Assembly: GCA_900555075.1 (NCBI GenBank)
Contig: USJO01000017.1
Span: 1-26,499, forward strand
Length of the DNA stretch: 26,499 nt
Direction: 5' to 3'
From: an uncultured Clostridium sp.
Lineage (GTDB): Bacteria > Bacillota > Clostridia > TANB77 > CAG-508
Under the pieces are notes generated by a model that was not told where the DNA came from, searched no databases, and saw only the letters and a program-made list of their open reading frames with translations. How positions within the stretch are numbered: position 1 is the first letter of the stretch; every line of letters starts with the position of its first letter. Shown one piece after another: positions 15,787 through 23,616 of this stretch. Both the position numbers and the translations under genes were made by a program.

Positions 15787-17497
15787 ATGATTAGTTTTAA
15801 AAACGAAATAGCTAAAGCAATTGCAGAGGTTACAAATTTAGATGTAGAGGAATTAAAAACATATATAGAAATACCACCAAATAGTGATTTAGGAGACTAT
15901 GCTTTCCCCTGCTTTAAATTAGCCAAAGCTTTAAAAAAATCACCTCAAATAATTGCAATTGAAATAAAAGATAATATTCATCTAGATGAAAATATTATAG
16001 AAAAAATAGAGGTCATAGGTGGATACTTAAATATATATATAAATAAAACTACATTAGCAAAAAATGTACTAAAAGAAATATCAGAAAAACAAGAATTGTA
16101 TGGTTCTAGTAATATTGGACAAGGTAAAAATGCCGTGATAGAATATTCTTCACCAAATATTGCAAAACCATTTCATATTGGACATTTACGTACAACGGTA
16201 ATTGGAGGAGCGTTATATAAGATATATAAATTTATTGGTTATAATGTTATAGGAATAAATTATCTAGGCGATTGGGGACTACAATTTGGTAAAGTACTTG
16301 CAGGAATGGAATTATGGAAGGACGAGTATGACTTTGAAAAAGATAAAATCCAAAGTTTATTAAATGTTTATGTAAGATTCTGCAAAGAAGAGAAGGAAAA
16401 CGAAAAATTAACAGATTTAGCTAGAAGCTATTTTAAAAAACTAGAAGAAAAAGATGCTGAATATTTAAAAGTCTGGGAATGGATTAGAAATGTAAGTATA
16501 GATAATTATAACAAAACATACAAGTTACTAAACTGCAATTTCGATGAATATAGAGGAGAAGCATATTATAATGATAAAATGGAGGCAATTGTAAAAGAAC
16601 TAGATGAAAAAGGATTATTAAAAGATAGCCAAGGTGCAAAAATAGTAGATTTAGAACAATACAACATGCCACCTTGCATTATTATAACCTCAGCAGGAAC
16701 AACAATTTATGCAACTAGAGATATTACAGCTTTTATAGATAGAGCAAAATCATTCAACTTCGAAAAAATGATATATGTAGTAGGAGGAGAGCAAAAATTA
16801 CATTTTGAGCAATTCTTTAAAGTCTTAGAACTTATGGGATATGGCGAATATGTAAAAAAAGCAACTCATGTTTCCTTTGGACTTGTTGTAGATAAAACAG
16901 GAGAAAAAATAGGAACAAGAAAAGGAAACTCAGTATTTTTAGAAGATATATTAAATGAATCAATACAAAAAGTTGAAAAAATAATAGATGAAAAAAATCC
17001 TAACTTAGAAGATAAACAAAAGGTAGCAAGAAAAGTAGGAGTTGGAGCTATAATATTTAATGACTTAGCAAATAGTAGAATAAAAGATGAAATATTTGAT
17101 TGGGACACTATACTTAATTTTCAAGGAGAAACTCGGACCTTATATTCAATACATATATGTACGTACAAAAAGTTTAATAGAAAAAGCAGGATATATACCT
17201 AATTTGGATAATATTAACTTTAGCAAACTACAAAATAAAGAATCAATTGAAATACTAAAATTATTATATAGATTCAATGAATTTGTAGAATCAGCTGCTG
17301 AAAAAAATGAGCCATCAATAATTGCAAGATACTTAATAGATGTTGCTCAAAAATTTAGTACATTTTATAACGAACATAAAATAATAACAGAAGACAAAAC
17401 AATTCAAGATGCACGTTTAGCTTTAACATATACAGTAGGAATTGTATTAAAAACAGGTGTAACATTATTAGGCATGGAAATGCCTAACAAAATGTAA
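15787..17497 (+). CDS. argS: Arginyl-tRNA synthetase, needing a +1 frame change at an in-frame CGG
   Basis: ArgS charges tRNA-Arg. Frame 15787-17202 carries the N-terminal additional domain, the HIGH motif in PFHIGHLRTT, the KIGTRKGN loop (KMSKS equivalent), and FDWDTILNFQGET. It then runs into a non-family tail that stops at 17202. The rest (GPYIQYIYVRTKSLIEKAGY, then the anticodon-binding domain through FVESAAEKNEPSIIARYLID to GVTLLGMEMPNKM) lies in the +1 frame to 17497. Skipping the C at 17134 turns ACT CGG ACC into ACT-GGA-CCT and restores GETGPYIQY, a signature of the family. The total is then 569 residues, normal for ArgS. An AAGGAG lies two bases before the ACT codon, as at the prfB shift site. 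ArgS is essential and no other copy is visible here, which argues against decay. Alternative: a one-base sequence error. SD AGAAGGAG precedes the ATG; upp follows. Confidence 0.9.
17131..17140 (+). other. Candidate +1 recoding site ACT-C-GGA in argS
   Basis: The zero frame reads GGA GAA ACT CGG ACC. The conserved protein continues only if C17134 is skipped (ACT GGA CCT TAT = TGPY). The shift point is fixed to within a codon by the GETGPYIQY motif. The Thr tRNA on ACT cannot re-pair with CTC, so an A-site skip or a four-base reading of CGGA is more likely than P-site slippage. An SD-like AAGGAG at 17124-17129 lies 2 bases upstream of ACT. There is no homopolymer at the site. Confidence 0.65.
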
Positions 17498-17550
17498 AAA
17501 TACAGGAATCAGAAGACGGAAAAATATAAAAAAATAGGAGGTATATTTTT

Positions 17551-18177
17551 ATGAAAGCAGTAGAATTAAAGCATCCATTAATTGAACACAAATTAGCTAT
17601 ACTAAGAGACAAAAAAACAGGAACAAAAGAGTTTAGAGAAATAATTTCTGAATTAGGAGAATTGCTTTGTTATGAGGCTTTAAAAGATGCAAAAATGTAT
17701 GAAACAGAGATTGAAACACCAATGGAGAAAATGAAAACAAGAAAACTAAATGAAGACAACTATGCTTTTGTACCAATTTTAAGAGCAGGAACAGGAATGC
17801 TAGATGGAATAATAAATATGGTACCAAATGCAAAAATTGGTCATATAGGTATGTATAGAGATGAAGAAACATTTAAACCAAATGTGTATTTCTTTAAAGT
17901 TCCAAAAGATATAGAGAAAAGAGAAGTGCTAATTCTAGACCCAATGCTTGCAACAGGCGGTTCAGGATTAGATGCAATAGAGCTATTAAAAGAGAAGGGT
18001 GTAACAAAAATAAAGTTTCTATGTATAATAGCTGCACCAGAAGGAATAAAAGCAATAGAAGAAAAGCACCCAGATGTTCAAATATATTGTACATCAATTG
18101 ACAGGAAACTAAATGAAAAAGCATACATATTACCAGGACTTGGTGATGCAGGAGACAGAATATTTGGAACAAAATAA
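17551..18177 (+). CDS. upp: Uracil phosphoribosyltransferase
   Basis: Converts uracil and PRPP to UMP in pyrimidine salvage. The 208-residue product is of normal length. It has the PRPP-binding loop in LILDPMLATGGS (about 127-138), the uracil-binding end YILPGLGDAGDRIFGTK, and the N-terminal HPLIEHKLAILRDKKT motif. The ATG is preceded by AGGAGG. It lies 53 bases after argS and could be read with it; the rimP-cluster promoter follows it. No uracil permease gene is adjacent. Confidence 0.96.
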   Translation: MKAVELKHPLIEHKLAILRDKKTGTKEFREIISELGELLCYEALKDAKMYETEIETPMEKMKTRKLNEDNYAFVPILRAGTGMLDGIINMVPNAKIGHIGMYRDEETFKPNVYFFKVPKDIEKREVLILDPMLATGGSGLDAIELLKEKGVTKIKFLCIIAAPEGIKAIEEKHPDVQIYCTSIDRKLNEKAYILPGLGDAGDRIFGTK

Positions 18178-18215
18178 CAATTCATAAAAAATACAATGAA
18201 AACTTGATAAAATAC

Positions 18216-18243
18216 TTGCATTTTCTAAATTTTGTGGTATAAT
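18216..18243 (+). promoter_or_regulatory. Promoter of the rimP-truB cluster
   Basis: TTGCAT at 18216-18221 and TATAAT at 18238-18243 are 16 bases apart. TGG directly before the -10 gives an extended -10 element. Located between upp and the rimP leader. Confidence 0.75.
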
Positions 18244-18269
18244 TGAATAGCAATTAAATAGAATACTTA

Positions 18270-18292
18270 AAGAGTGGGCAACGCCCACTCTT
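18270..18292 (+). promoter_or_regulatory. Leader hairpin upstream of rimP
   Basis: AAGAGTGGGC (18270-18279) pairs perfectly over 10 bases with GCCCACTCTT (18283-18292) around AAC. It lies about 27 bases after the -10, so at the very 5' end of the transcript, and is followed by AACTTTTG, too weak for a full terminator. It may stabilise the 5' end or act as an attenuator. Confidence 0.6.
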
Positions 18293-18320
18293 AACTTTTG
18301 AGAATAAGGAGAAATGAAAA

Positions 18321-18782
18321 TTGTCTAAAAAAATTGAAGAAAAAGTTGAAAACTTAGTTGAACCTAAAGTTCAAGAGTTAGGATATACTCTTTATGATGT
18401 AGAATATGTAAAAGAAGGAAAAGACTATTATTTACGTATTTACATTGATAAAGATACTGGAATATCATTAGAGGATTGTGAATTAGTTAGTAACAATCTT
18501 AATGAAATTTTGGACCAAGCAGATTACATCAAAGAACAATATTTTTTAGAGGTATCTTCACCAGGCGTTGAACGTGTTTTAAAGAAGGATAAACACTTGA
18601 GAAACAATATTGGAGCTAAAGTTCAAGTAAAGCTTTTTAAACCATTTAATGGTAAAAAACAATATGAAGGAATTTTAAAAAAATTCACAGAAGCTACTAT
18701 TACAATAAAAACAGCTTCACAAGATTTAGAAATAGAAAGGCAAAATATTGGTCAAATTAAAACAATATTTGACTGGAATTAA
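18321..18782 (+). CDS. rimP: Ribosome maturation factor RimP
   Basis: RimP assists late assembly of the 30S subunit. The 153-residue product has the usual two-domain arrangement: an N-terminal alpha/beta domain with LVEPKVQELGYTLYDVEYVK, YLRIYIDKDTGISLEDCE and FLEVSSPGVERVLK, then an SH3-like C-terminal domain ending QNIGQIKTIFDWN. The start is TTG at 18321, 9 bases after AAGGAG; the closer ATG (18314) meets a stop after four codons. It is the first gene of the translation cluster and is followed by nusA after about 20 bases. Confidence 0.95.
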   Translation: MSKKIEEKVENLVEPKVQELGYTLYDVEYVKEGKDYYLRIYIDKDTGISLEDCELVSNNLNEILDQADYIKEQYFLEVSSPGVERVLKKDKHLRNNIGAKVQVKLFKPFNGKKQYEGILKKFTEATITIKTASQDLEIERQNIGQIKTIFDWN

Positions 18783-18801
18783 AAGGGAGGAATTTAGAAA
18801 A

Positions 18802-19914
18802 ATGAAGAACAATGAGAACAAGGAATTAATTATGGCACTTGATGAACTAGAAAAAGAGAGAGGAATTAATAAAGAATATTTATTAGAATCACTAGAAGTA
18901 GCACTTGTATCAGCATATAAGAAAAACTTTGATTCAGCAGAAAATGTTAAAATAGAGATGGATAGCCAAACAGGAGAAATTCATATATATGCCCAAAAGG
19001 AAGTTGTAGAAGAAGTTGAAAATCAACAATTGCAAATATCTTTAGAAGATGCTAAAAAAATAGAAAAGAAAGCAAAAATCGGAGATATAATAAATATAGA
19101 AACAAAACCAAAAGATTTTGGAAGGATAGCAGCAGGAGCAGCAAGACAACATGTGATTCAAAAAGTTAGAGAAGCTGAAAGAAATATGATTTTTAATGAA
19201 TATAATGATAGGAAAGGTGAGATTGTAACATGTATAGTGCAAAAAGCAGATAAAGGAACAGTAATATTAGACTTAGGAAAACTTGAAGGAATAATGCCGT
19301 TAAAAGAGCAAATACCTACAGAACATTACAAAGTAAATGATAAAATAAAGGCATATGTTTTAAGCGTAGAAAAGGGGATAAAAGGAGTTCCACAAGTGCT
19401 AGTTACAAGAAGTCATCCTGACGTTATTAAAAAATTATTCGAATTAGAAATACCAGAAATATATGAAGGACTAATAGAAGTAAAAGCAGTATCAAGAGAC
19501 CCAGGATACAGAAGCAAAGTAGCAGTATATTCAAAAAATCCAGATATAGATCCTGTTGGTTCTTGTGTAGGTCCAAAGGGAATAAGAATACAAAACATAA
19601 TAAATGAAATGAACGGCGAAAAAATAGATGTTATAGAATGGAATGAAGACCCAGCAACATTTATATGTGCAGCACTATTACCAGCACACGTAATGGCAAT
19701 TGATACAAAAGAAGAAGAACGATTTGCACAAGTAATAGTACCAGATGAAGAACTATCATTGGCAATAGGAAAAGGAGGACAAAATGCTAGATTAGCTGTT
19801 AAACTTACAAACTGGAAAATTGATATAAAAAGTGAAACACAATTCAGAGAATTAATGGCATACGAAGAAAACAAGAAAAATGAAAAAAATAAAATAGAAG
19901 GAAATGATGAATAA
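18802..19914 (+). CDS. nusA: Transcription termination/antitermination factor NusA
   Basis: NusA binds RNA polymerase and nascent RNA and modulates pausing, termination and antitermination. The 370-residue product has the N-terminal polymerase-binding domain (NKELIMALDELEKERGINKE), an S1 domain (about 135-200, GEIVTCIVQKADKGTVILDL), and two KH domains (SCVGPKGIRIQNIINEM; LSLAIGKGGQNARLAVKLT). It lacks the acidic C-terminal repeats of proteobacterial NusA, as is normal in Bacillota. The ATG at 18802 follows GGGAGG by about 12 bases; a longer in-frame reading that begins inside rimP has no support. The stop overlaps the ATG of rnpM by one base. Confidence 0.96.
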   Translation: MKNNENKELIMALDELEKERGINKEYLLESLEVALVSAYKKNFDSAENVKIEMDSQTGEIHIYAQKEVVEEVENQQLQISLEDAKKIEKKAKIGDIINIETKPKDFGRIAAGAARQHVIQKVREAERNMIFNEYNDRKGEIVTCIVQKADKGTVILDLGKLEGIMPLKEQIPTEHYKVNDKIKAYVLSVEKGIKGVPQVLVTRSHPDVIKKLFELEIPEIYEGLIEVKAVSRDPGYRSKVAVYSKNPDIDPVGSCVGPKGIRIQNIINEMNGEKIDVIEWNEDPATFICAALLPAHVMAIDTKEEERFAQVIVPDEELSLAIGKGGQNARLAVKLTNWKIDIKSETQFRELMAYEENKKNEKNKIEGNDE

Positions 19915-20198
19915 TGAAAAAAGCATTTCAGAGGAGATGTATGGCCTGCAATACTAAGAAGAACAAATACGACTTAATAAGAATTGTGAAAAATAAAAAA
20001 GGTGAAATACTTGTAGACAAAACAGGTAAGCTAAATGGACGAGGAGCATATATATGTAACAATATAGAATGCTTAGAAAAAGTTATTAAAACAAATAGAA
20101 TTAGCAGAGTTTTAAAAAGTGACACAGAACAAAAAATTTATGAGAATATAAGGGGTGTAATTATTGGTAACGAACAAAACAAGCAAACTAATAGTTAA
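19914..20198 (+). CDS. rnpM: YlxR family RNA-binding protein (RnpM)
   Basis: This 94-residue basic protein has the YlxR hallmarks: RRCMACNTKKNKYDLIRIVK near the N-terminus, a second motif LNGRGAYICNNIECLEKVIK, and a lysine/arginine-rich end. Family knowledge: YlxR is encoded between nusA and infB in most Bacillota, binds RNA, and has been described as a modulator of RNase P (RnpM). The ATG overlaps the nusA stop (TAATG), implying translational coupling. The ribosomal-protein-like YlxQ gene that often follows is missing; infB starts 23 bases downstream. Confidence 0.92.
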   Translation: MKKAFQRRCMACNTKKNKYDLIRIVKNKKGEILVDKTGKLNGRGAYICNNIECLEKVIKTNRISRVLKSDTEQKIYENIRGVIIGNEQNKQTNS

Positions 20199-20221
20199 AA
20201 ATCAAATAGGAGGTGATTTTA

Positions 20222-23119
20222 ATGGGTAACAAAATAAAAATACATGAAATTGCTAAAAAAATAGGAGTAACAAGTAAGGAGGCTTTAGAAAGGGCAAAAG
20301 CTCTAGGCATGGAAGTTTCATCACATTTGAGTGGAGTTGAAGAAGATGAAGCTAAAAGAATAGAAGAAAGTTTTAAAAATGGTAATATTGATAAAACAAA
20401 AAAACAAAGAGAAATAAAACCAAAAAAGGAAACAAAAGAAGAGCCAGTAATAATTAGAAGACAAGTGATTCTAGAAGAAGATAAAACAAAACAAGAAAAG
20501 AAGCCAGAAAATAATAGGAAAGATTTAGGCTTTGTTGAACGTGGAAGAAATAAAGACTATAACATTGTTTATAGAAATAAGCCAACTAAACCTCTTACTG
20601 TAAGTGAATTATTTGGAAAAAAAGAAGAACAAAAAAATGAAATCAAAGAGGAATCATTAGCTCCAAAAGCAGAAATCGAAGTTAAAAAAGAAACAGAAGT
20701 AATTGAAAAATCAAAGTCAGAAAACCAACCTATATTAAACAAAAATGAGCAAAACAAAAATATGAACAGAGATACTCAGAATAGAAATTATAACAATAGG
20801 GATAATAGAGGTTATAACAATAATTACAACAATCAAAAAAGACCCTTTAATAATAATCAAGAAGGCAGAAGCTACAATAATCGTAACAATAATAACTATA
20901 ACAATAATGGCTTGAAACCAAGAGACAATAGAGATTTTAGTAACAAGAACAATAATTTTAACAGAGACAGACAAGGGAATATGAACCGACCATTTAATAG
21001 AAAAAACAATGGTGGATTTAACAATAGACCAAATCGTAGCCTAGACGAAAAAGGCATTGAAAAAAATATTAAAAACATAATGTCTGCAGATATAGTTGAA
21101 AAAGAAAATGTAAGAGAATATGCAAACAAAGCAATAGACAAACAAAAAAACAATAGTAGATATGATGAAAACAGAGCAAATAAGAAGAATAAAGGTAGAA
21201 GAAATAGTTATGATGAATTCAGTTCACATAAATTAAAAGACCTAAAACAAGAACGTGGACTTTCAGATGAAGGAACAATGCTTGATTACTATGATTTAAC
21301 AACAGCAAGAGGAAAGAAAAACAAAAAGAAAGCAAATAATCAAGAAGAAAGAATAAAACAAAAAATATTCCAGCTAACAGAAATAACAATACCTGAAACC
21401 ATTTCAGTAAAAGACTTAAGTACAGAATTAAAGAAAACAAGTAGTGAAATTATAAAAAAACTACTTGGCTATGGAATAATGGCAACAATAAATAATGAAA
21501 TCGACTTTGACACAGCATATCTTATAGCACAAGAATTTGGAATAACAGCAATCAAAAAAGAGGTTGTAACAGATGAAGACATTCTATTTGACGATAGTGA
21601 AGACAAACCAGAAGATTTAGTACCAAGACCACCTGTAATAGTAGTTATGGGACACGTAGACCATGGTAAAACATCACTATTGGATGCCGTAAGATCTACA
21701 AATGTGATTGAAGGTGAAGCCGGCGGAATTACACAAGCAATAGGTGCGTATAAAGTAAAAATAAATGATAGAGAAATAACTTTCCTAGATACTCCAGGAC
21801 ACGAAGCATTTACTGCAATGCGTGCAAGAGGTGCACAAATAACAGATATAGCAATATTAGTTGTTGCTGCAAATGATGGTGTAATGCCACAAACAGTAGA
21901 AGCTATAAACCATGCAAAAGCAGCAGGAATACCAATAATAGTAGCTATAAACAAAATAGATGTTGAAGGTGCAAATATTGATAGAGTAAAACAAGAATTA
22001 ATGGAATACGACTTAGTACCAGAAGAATGGGGTGGAGATACAATATTGGTTCCAATATCTGCTAAAAAGAAACAAAACATTGATACTTTGCTTGAGATGG
22101 TATTATTAGTTGCAGATATGAAGGAATTAAAAGCAAATCCTAATAAACAAGCAAAGGGTGTTGTAATAGAAGCAAAACTTGATAAAACAAAAGGTCCAGT
22201 TGCAACAATGCTTGTGCAACGTGGTACACTAGATGTTGGGGATACAATTTTTGTAGGTTCAACAATAGGTAGAATAAGAACAATGACTGACGAAAATGGT
22301 AAAAAATTAAAAAAAGCTGGACCTTCTACACCAGTTGAAATAACAGGATTTACAGAGGTACCAGAAGCAGGAGAAATCTTTTATGAAGTAAAAGATGAAA
22401 AAACAGCAAAACACTTAATGGAAAAGAGAAAACGCCAAGCAAGAGACAAGGCATTAAATGCTACACATAGAGTAACATTAGATGACTTATTTAGTCAAAT
22501 ATCAAAAGGAAACTTAAAACAATTAAACATAATAGTAAAAGCAGACGTACAAGGTTCTGTAGAAGCAGTAAAACAATCATTAGAAAAATTATCTAATGAC
22601 GAAGTAAAAGTAAAAGTAATACATGCAAATGTTGGAGCTGTAACAGAAAGTGATGTTACACTTGCAAAAGTTTCAAATGCAATAATAATTGCATTCAACG
22701 TAAGGCCAGAGCCAATAGCAAAAGACATGGCAGAAAAAGATGGAGTAGAAATAAAAATATACTCAGTAATCTATAATGCAATAGAAGATGTTGAAGCAGC
22801 AATGAAAGGAATGTTAGACCCTGTATACAAAGAAACAGTAATAGGAAATGCAGAAGTAAGACAAACATTCAAGATATCAAATGTTGGAACAATTGCAGGA
22901 TGTTACGTAACAAACGGAAAAATAGCAAGAAATGCAGGAGTAAGAGTACTTAGAAATAATGTTGTAATAAATGAAGGAAAGCTAATTTCATTAAAGAGAA
23001 TGAAAGACGACGTAAAAGAAGTAGCAGCAGGATACGAATGTGGTGTACAACTAGAGAACTTCAACGACATACAAGAAGGAGACGTTATAGAGGCATTTAT
23101 TATGGAACAAATTAAATAA
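20222..23119 (+). CDS. infB: Translation initiation factor IF-2
   Basis: IF-2 is the GTPase that brings initiator tRNA to the 30S subunit. The 965-residue product has an N-terminal IF2N domain (KIKIHEIAKKIGVTSKEAL), a Lys/Glu-rich stretch, and an Asn/Arg/Tyr-rich low-complexity linker (about 185-280, many NNNYNNN and NRDNR runs). A second IF2N-like domain follows (ETISVKDLSTELKKTSSEII). The GTPase core has GHVDHGKTS (477-485), DTPGHEAF and NKID; domains II-IV follow, including IIVKADVQGSVEA. The ATG at 20222 follows AGGAGGTGA by a few bases; an ATT in-frame start at 20213 overlies the SD and is rejected. It is the core gene of the cluster. Confidence 0.98.
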   Translation: MGNKIKIHEIAKKIGVTSKEALERAKALGMEVSSHLSGVEEDEAKRIEESFKNGNIDKTKKQREIKPKKETKEEPVIIRRQVILEEDKTKQEKKPENNRKDLGFVERGRNKDYNIVYRNKPTKPLTVSELFGKKEEQKNEIKEESLAPKAEIEVKKETEVIEKSKSENQPILNKNEQNKNMNRDTQNRNYNNRDNRGYNNNYNNQKRPFNNNQEGRSYNNRNNNNYNNNGLKPRDNRDFSNKNNNFNRDRQGNMNRPFNRKNNGGFNNRPNRSLDEKGIEKNIKNIMSADIVEKENVREYANKAIDKQKNNSRYDENRANKKNKGRRNSYDEFSSHKLKDLKQERGLSDEGTMLDYYDLTTARGKKNKKKANNQEERIKQKIFQLTEITIPETISVKDLSTELKKTSSEIIKKLLGYGIMATINNEIDFDTAYLIAQEFGITAIKKEVVTDEDILFDDSEDKPEDLVPRPPVIVVMGHVDHGKTSLLDAVRSTNVIEGEAGGITQAIGAYKVKINDREITFLDTPGHEAFTAMRARGAQITDIAILVVAANDGVMPQTVEAINHAKAAGIPIIVAINKIDVEGANIDRVKQELMEYDLVPEEWGGDTILVPISAKKKQNIDTLLEMVLLVADMKELKANPNKQAKGVVIEAKLDKTKGPVATMLVQRGTLDVGDTIFVGSTIGRIRTMTDENGKKLKKAGPSTPVEITGFTEVPEAGEIFYEVKDEKTAKHLMEKRKRQARDKALNATHRVTLDDLFSQISKGNLKQLNIIVKADVQGSVEAVKQSLEKLSNDEVKVKVIHANVGAVTESDVTLAKVSNAIIIAFNVRPEPIAKDMAEKDGVEIKIYSVIYNAIEDVEAAMKGMLDPVYKETVIGNAEVRQTFKISNVGTIAGCYVTNGKIARNAGVRVLRNNVVINEGKLISLKRMKDDVKEVAAGYECGVQLENFNDIQEGDVIEAFIMEQIK

Positions 23120-23168
23120 AAGCTAATGGAATTGGGTATTTTAAATAGTTTAAAGAAAGGAAAGGATA

Positions 23169-23540
23169 ATGCAAAAACATACAAATTCAAACCGTATGGC
23201 TAGAGTGAATGAGGAATTAAAAAGAGAGATAAGTAATATAATTAATTATGAGGTTAAGAATTCAAATGTAACAGGTATGATAAGTGTTACAAAAGTAAAA
23301 ACATCCCCAGATTTAAAGTATGCTAGAGTTAGTGTGAGTATTATAAATTCAAAAAATACAAAACAAACTTTAGCAGGTCTGAAGGCTGCATCTGGATTTA
23401 TTAGAAGCAAAGTTGCAGAAAAAATGAATTTAAGAATAACACCAGAACTTGTATTTGAATTAGATGAAAGCCTAGTATATGGAGAAAAAATAGACAGAAT
23501 ACTAGAAAGAGTAATGAAAGACATAAAACCAGAAGAATAA
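23169..23540 (+). CDS. rbfA: 30S ribosome-binding factor RbfA
   Basis: RbfA binds the pre-30S particle and helps 16S rRNA 5' end maturation and cold adaptation. The 123-residue product starts with NRMARVNEELKREISNIINY, then has the KH-like core (SVTKVKTSPDLKYARVSVSI) and ends with RITPELVFELDESLVYGEKI. Length and order match the family. The ATG lies after AAAGGAAAGGA. It is preceded by infB (about 50 bases) and followed by nrnA after a 76-base gap that holds a small inverted repeat. Confidence 0.96.
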   Translation: MQKHTNSNRMARVNEELKREISNIINYEVKNSNVTGMISVTKVKTSPDLKYARVSVSIINSKNTKQTLAGLKAASGFIRSKVAEKMNLRITPELVFELDESLVYGEKIDRILERVMKDIKPEE

Positions 23541-23569
23541 TACTCTAGGGAGAATTTTATGTCCGCTCT

Positions 23570-23585
23570 TGTTTCGAAGAGAATG
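23570..23585 (+). other. Small inverted repeat and 23-codon ORF in the rbfA-nrnA gap
   Basis: CTCTT and AAGAG flank a 6-base loop at about 23567-23582. The same gap contains an ATG at 23559, with GGGAG 6 bases before it, that opens a 23-codon frame running to 23630, past the nrnA start. The peptide has no recognisable features. I list it as a structured gap, not as a gene. Confidence 0.25.
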
Positions 23586-23616
23586 CCAAATATTAGGCAG
23601 AAAAGAGAGGTAATAA

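Noticed and set aside
1036..17137. CGG reassigned to Trp or Gln, as reported in some Bacillota
   Set aside because: A simple reassignment reads three bases and would not change frame; both genes need a +1 shift.
17131..17137. prfB-type P-site slippage as the mechanism
   Set aside because: ACT to CTC and GAG to AGC leave no correct pairs for the P-site tRNA; an A-site skip or quadruplet reading fits better. The SD-like element in argS is retained only as a possible stimulator.
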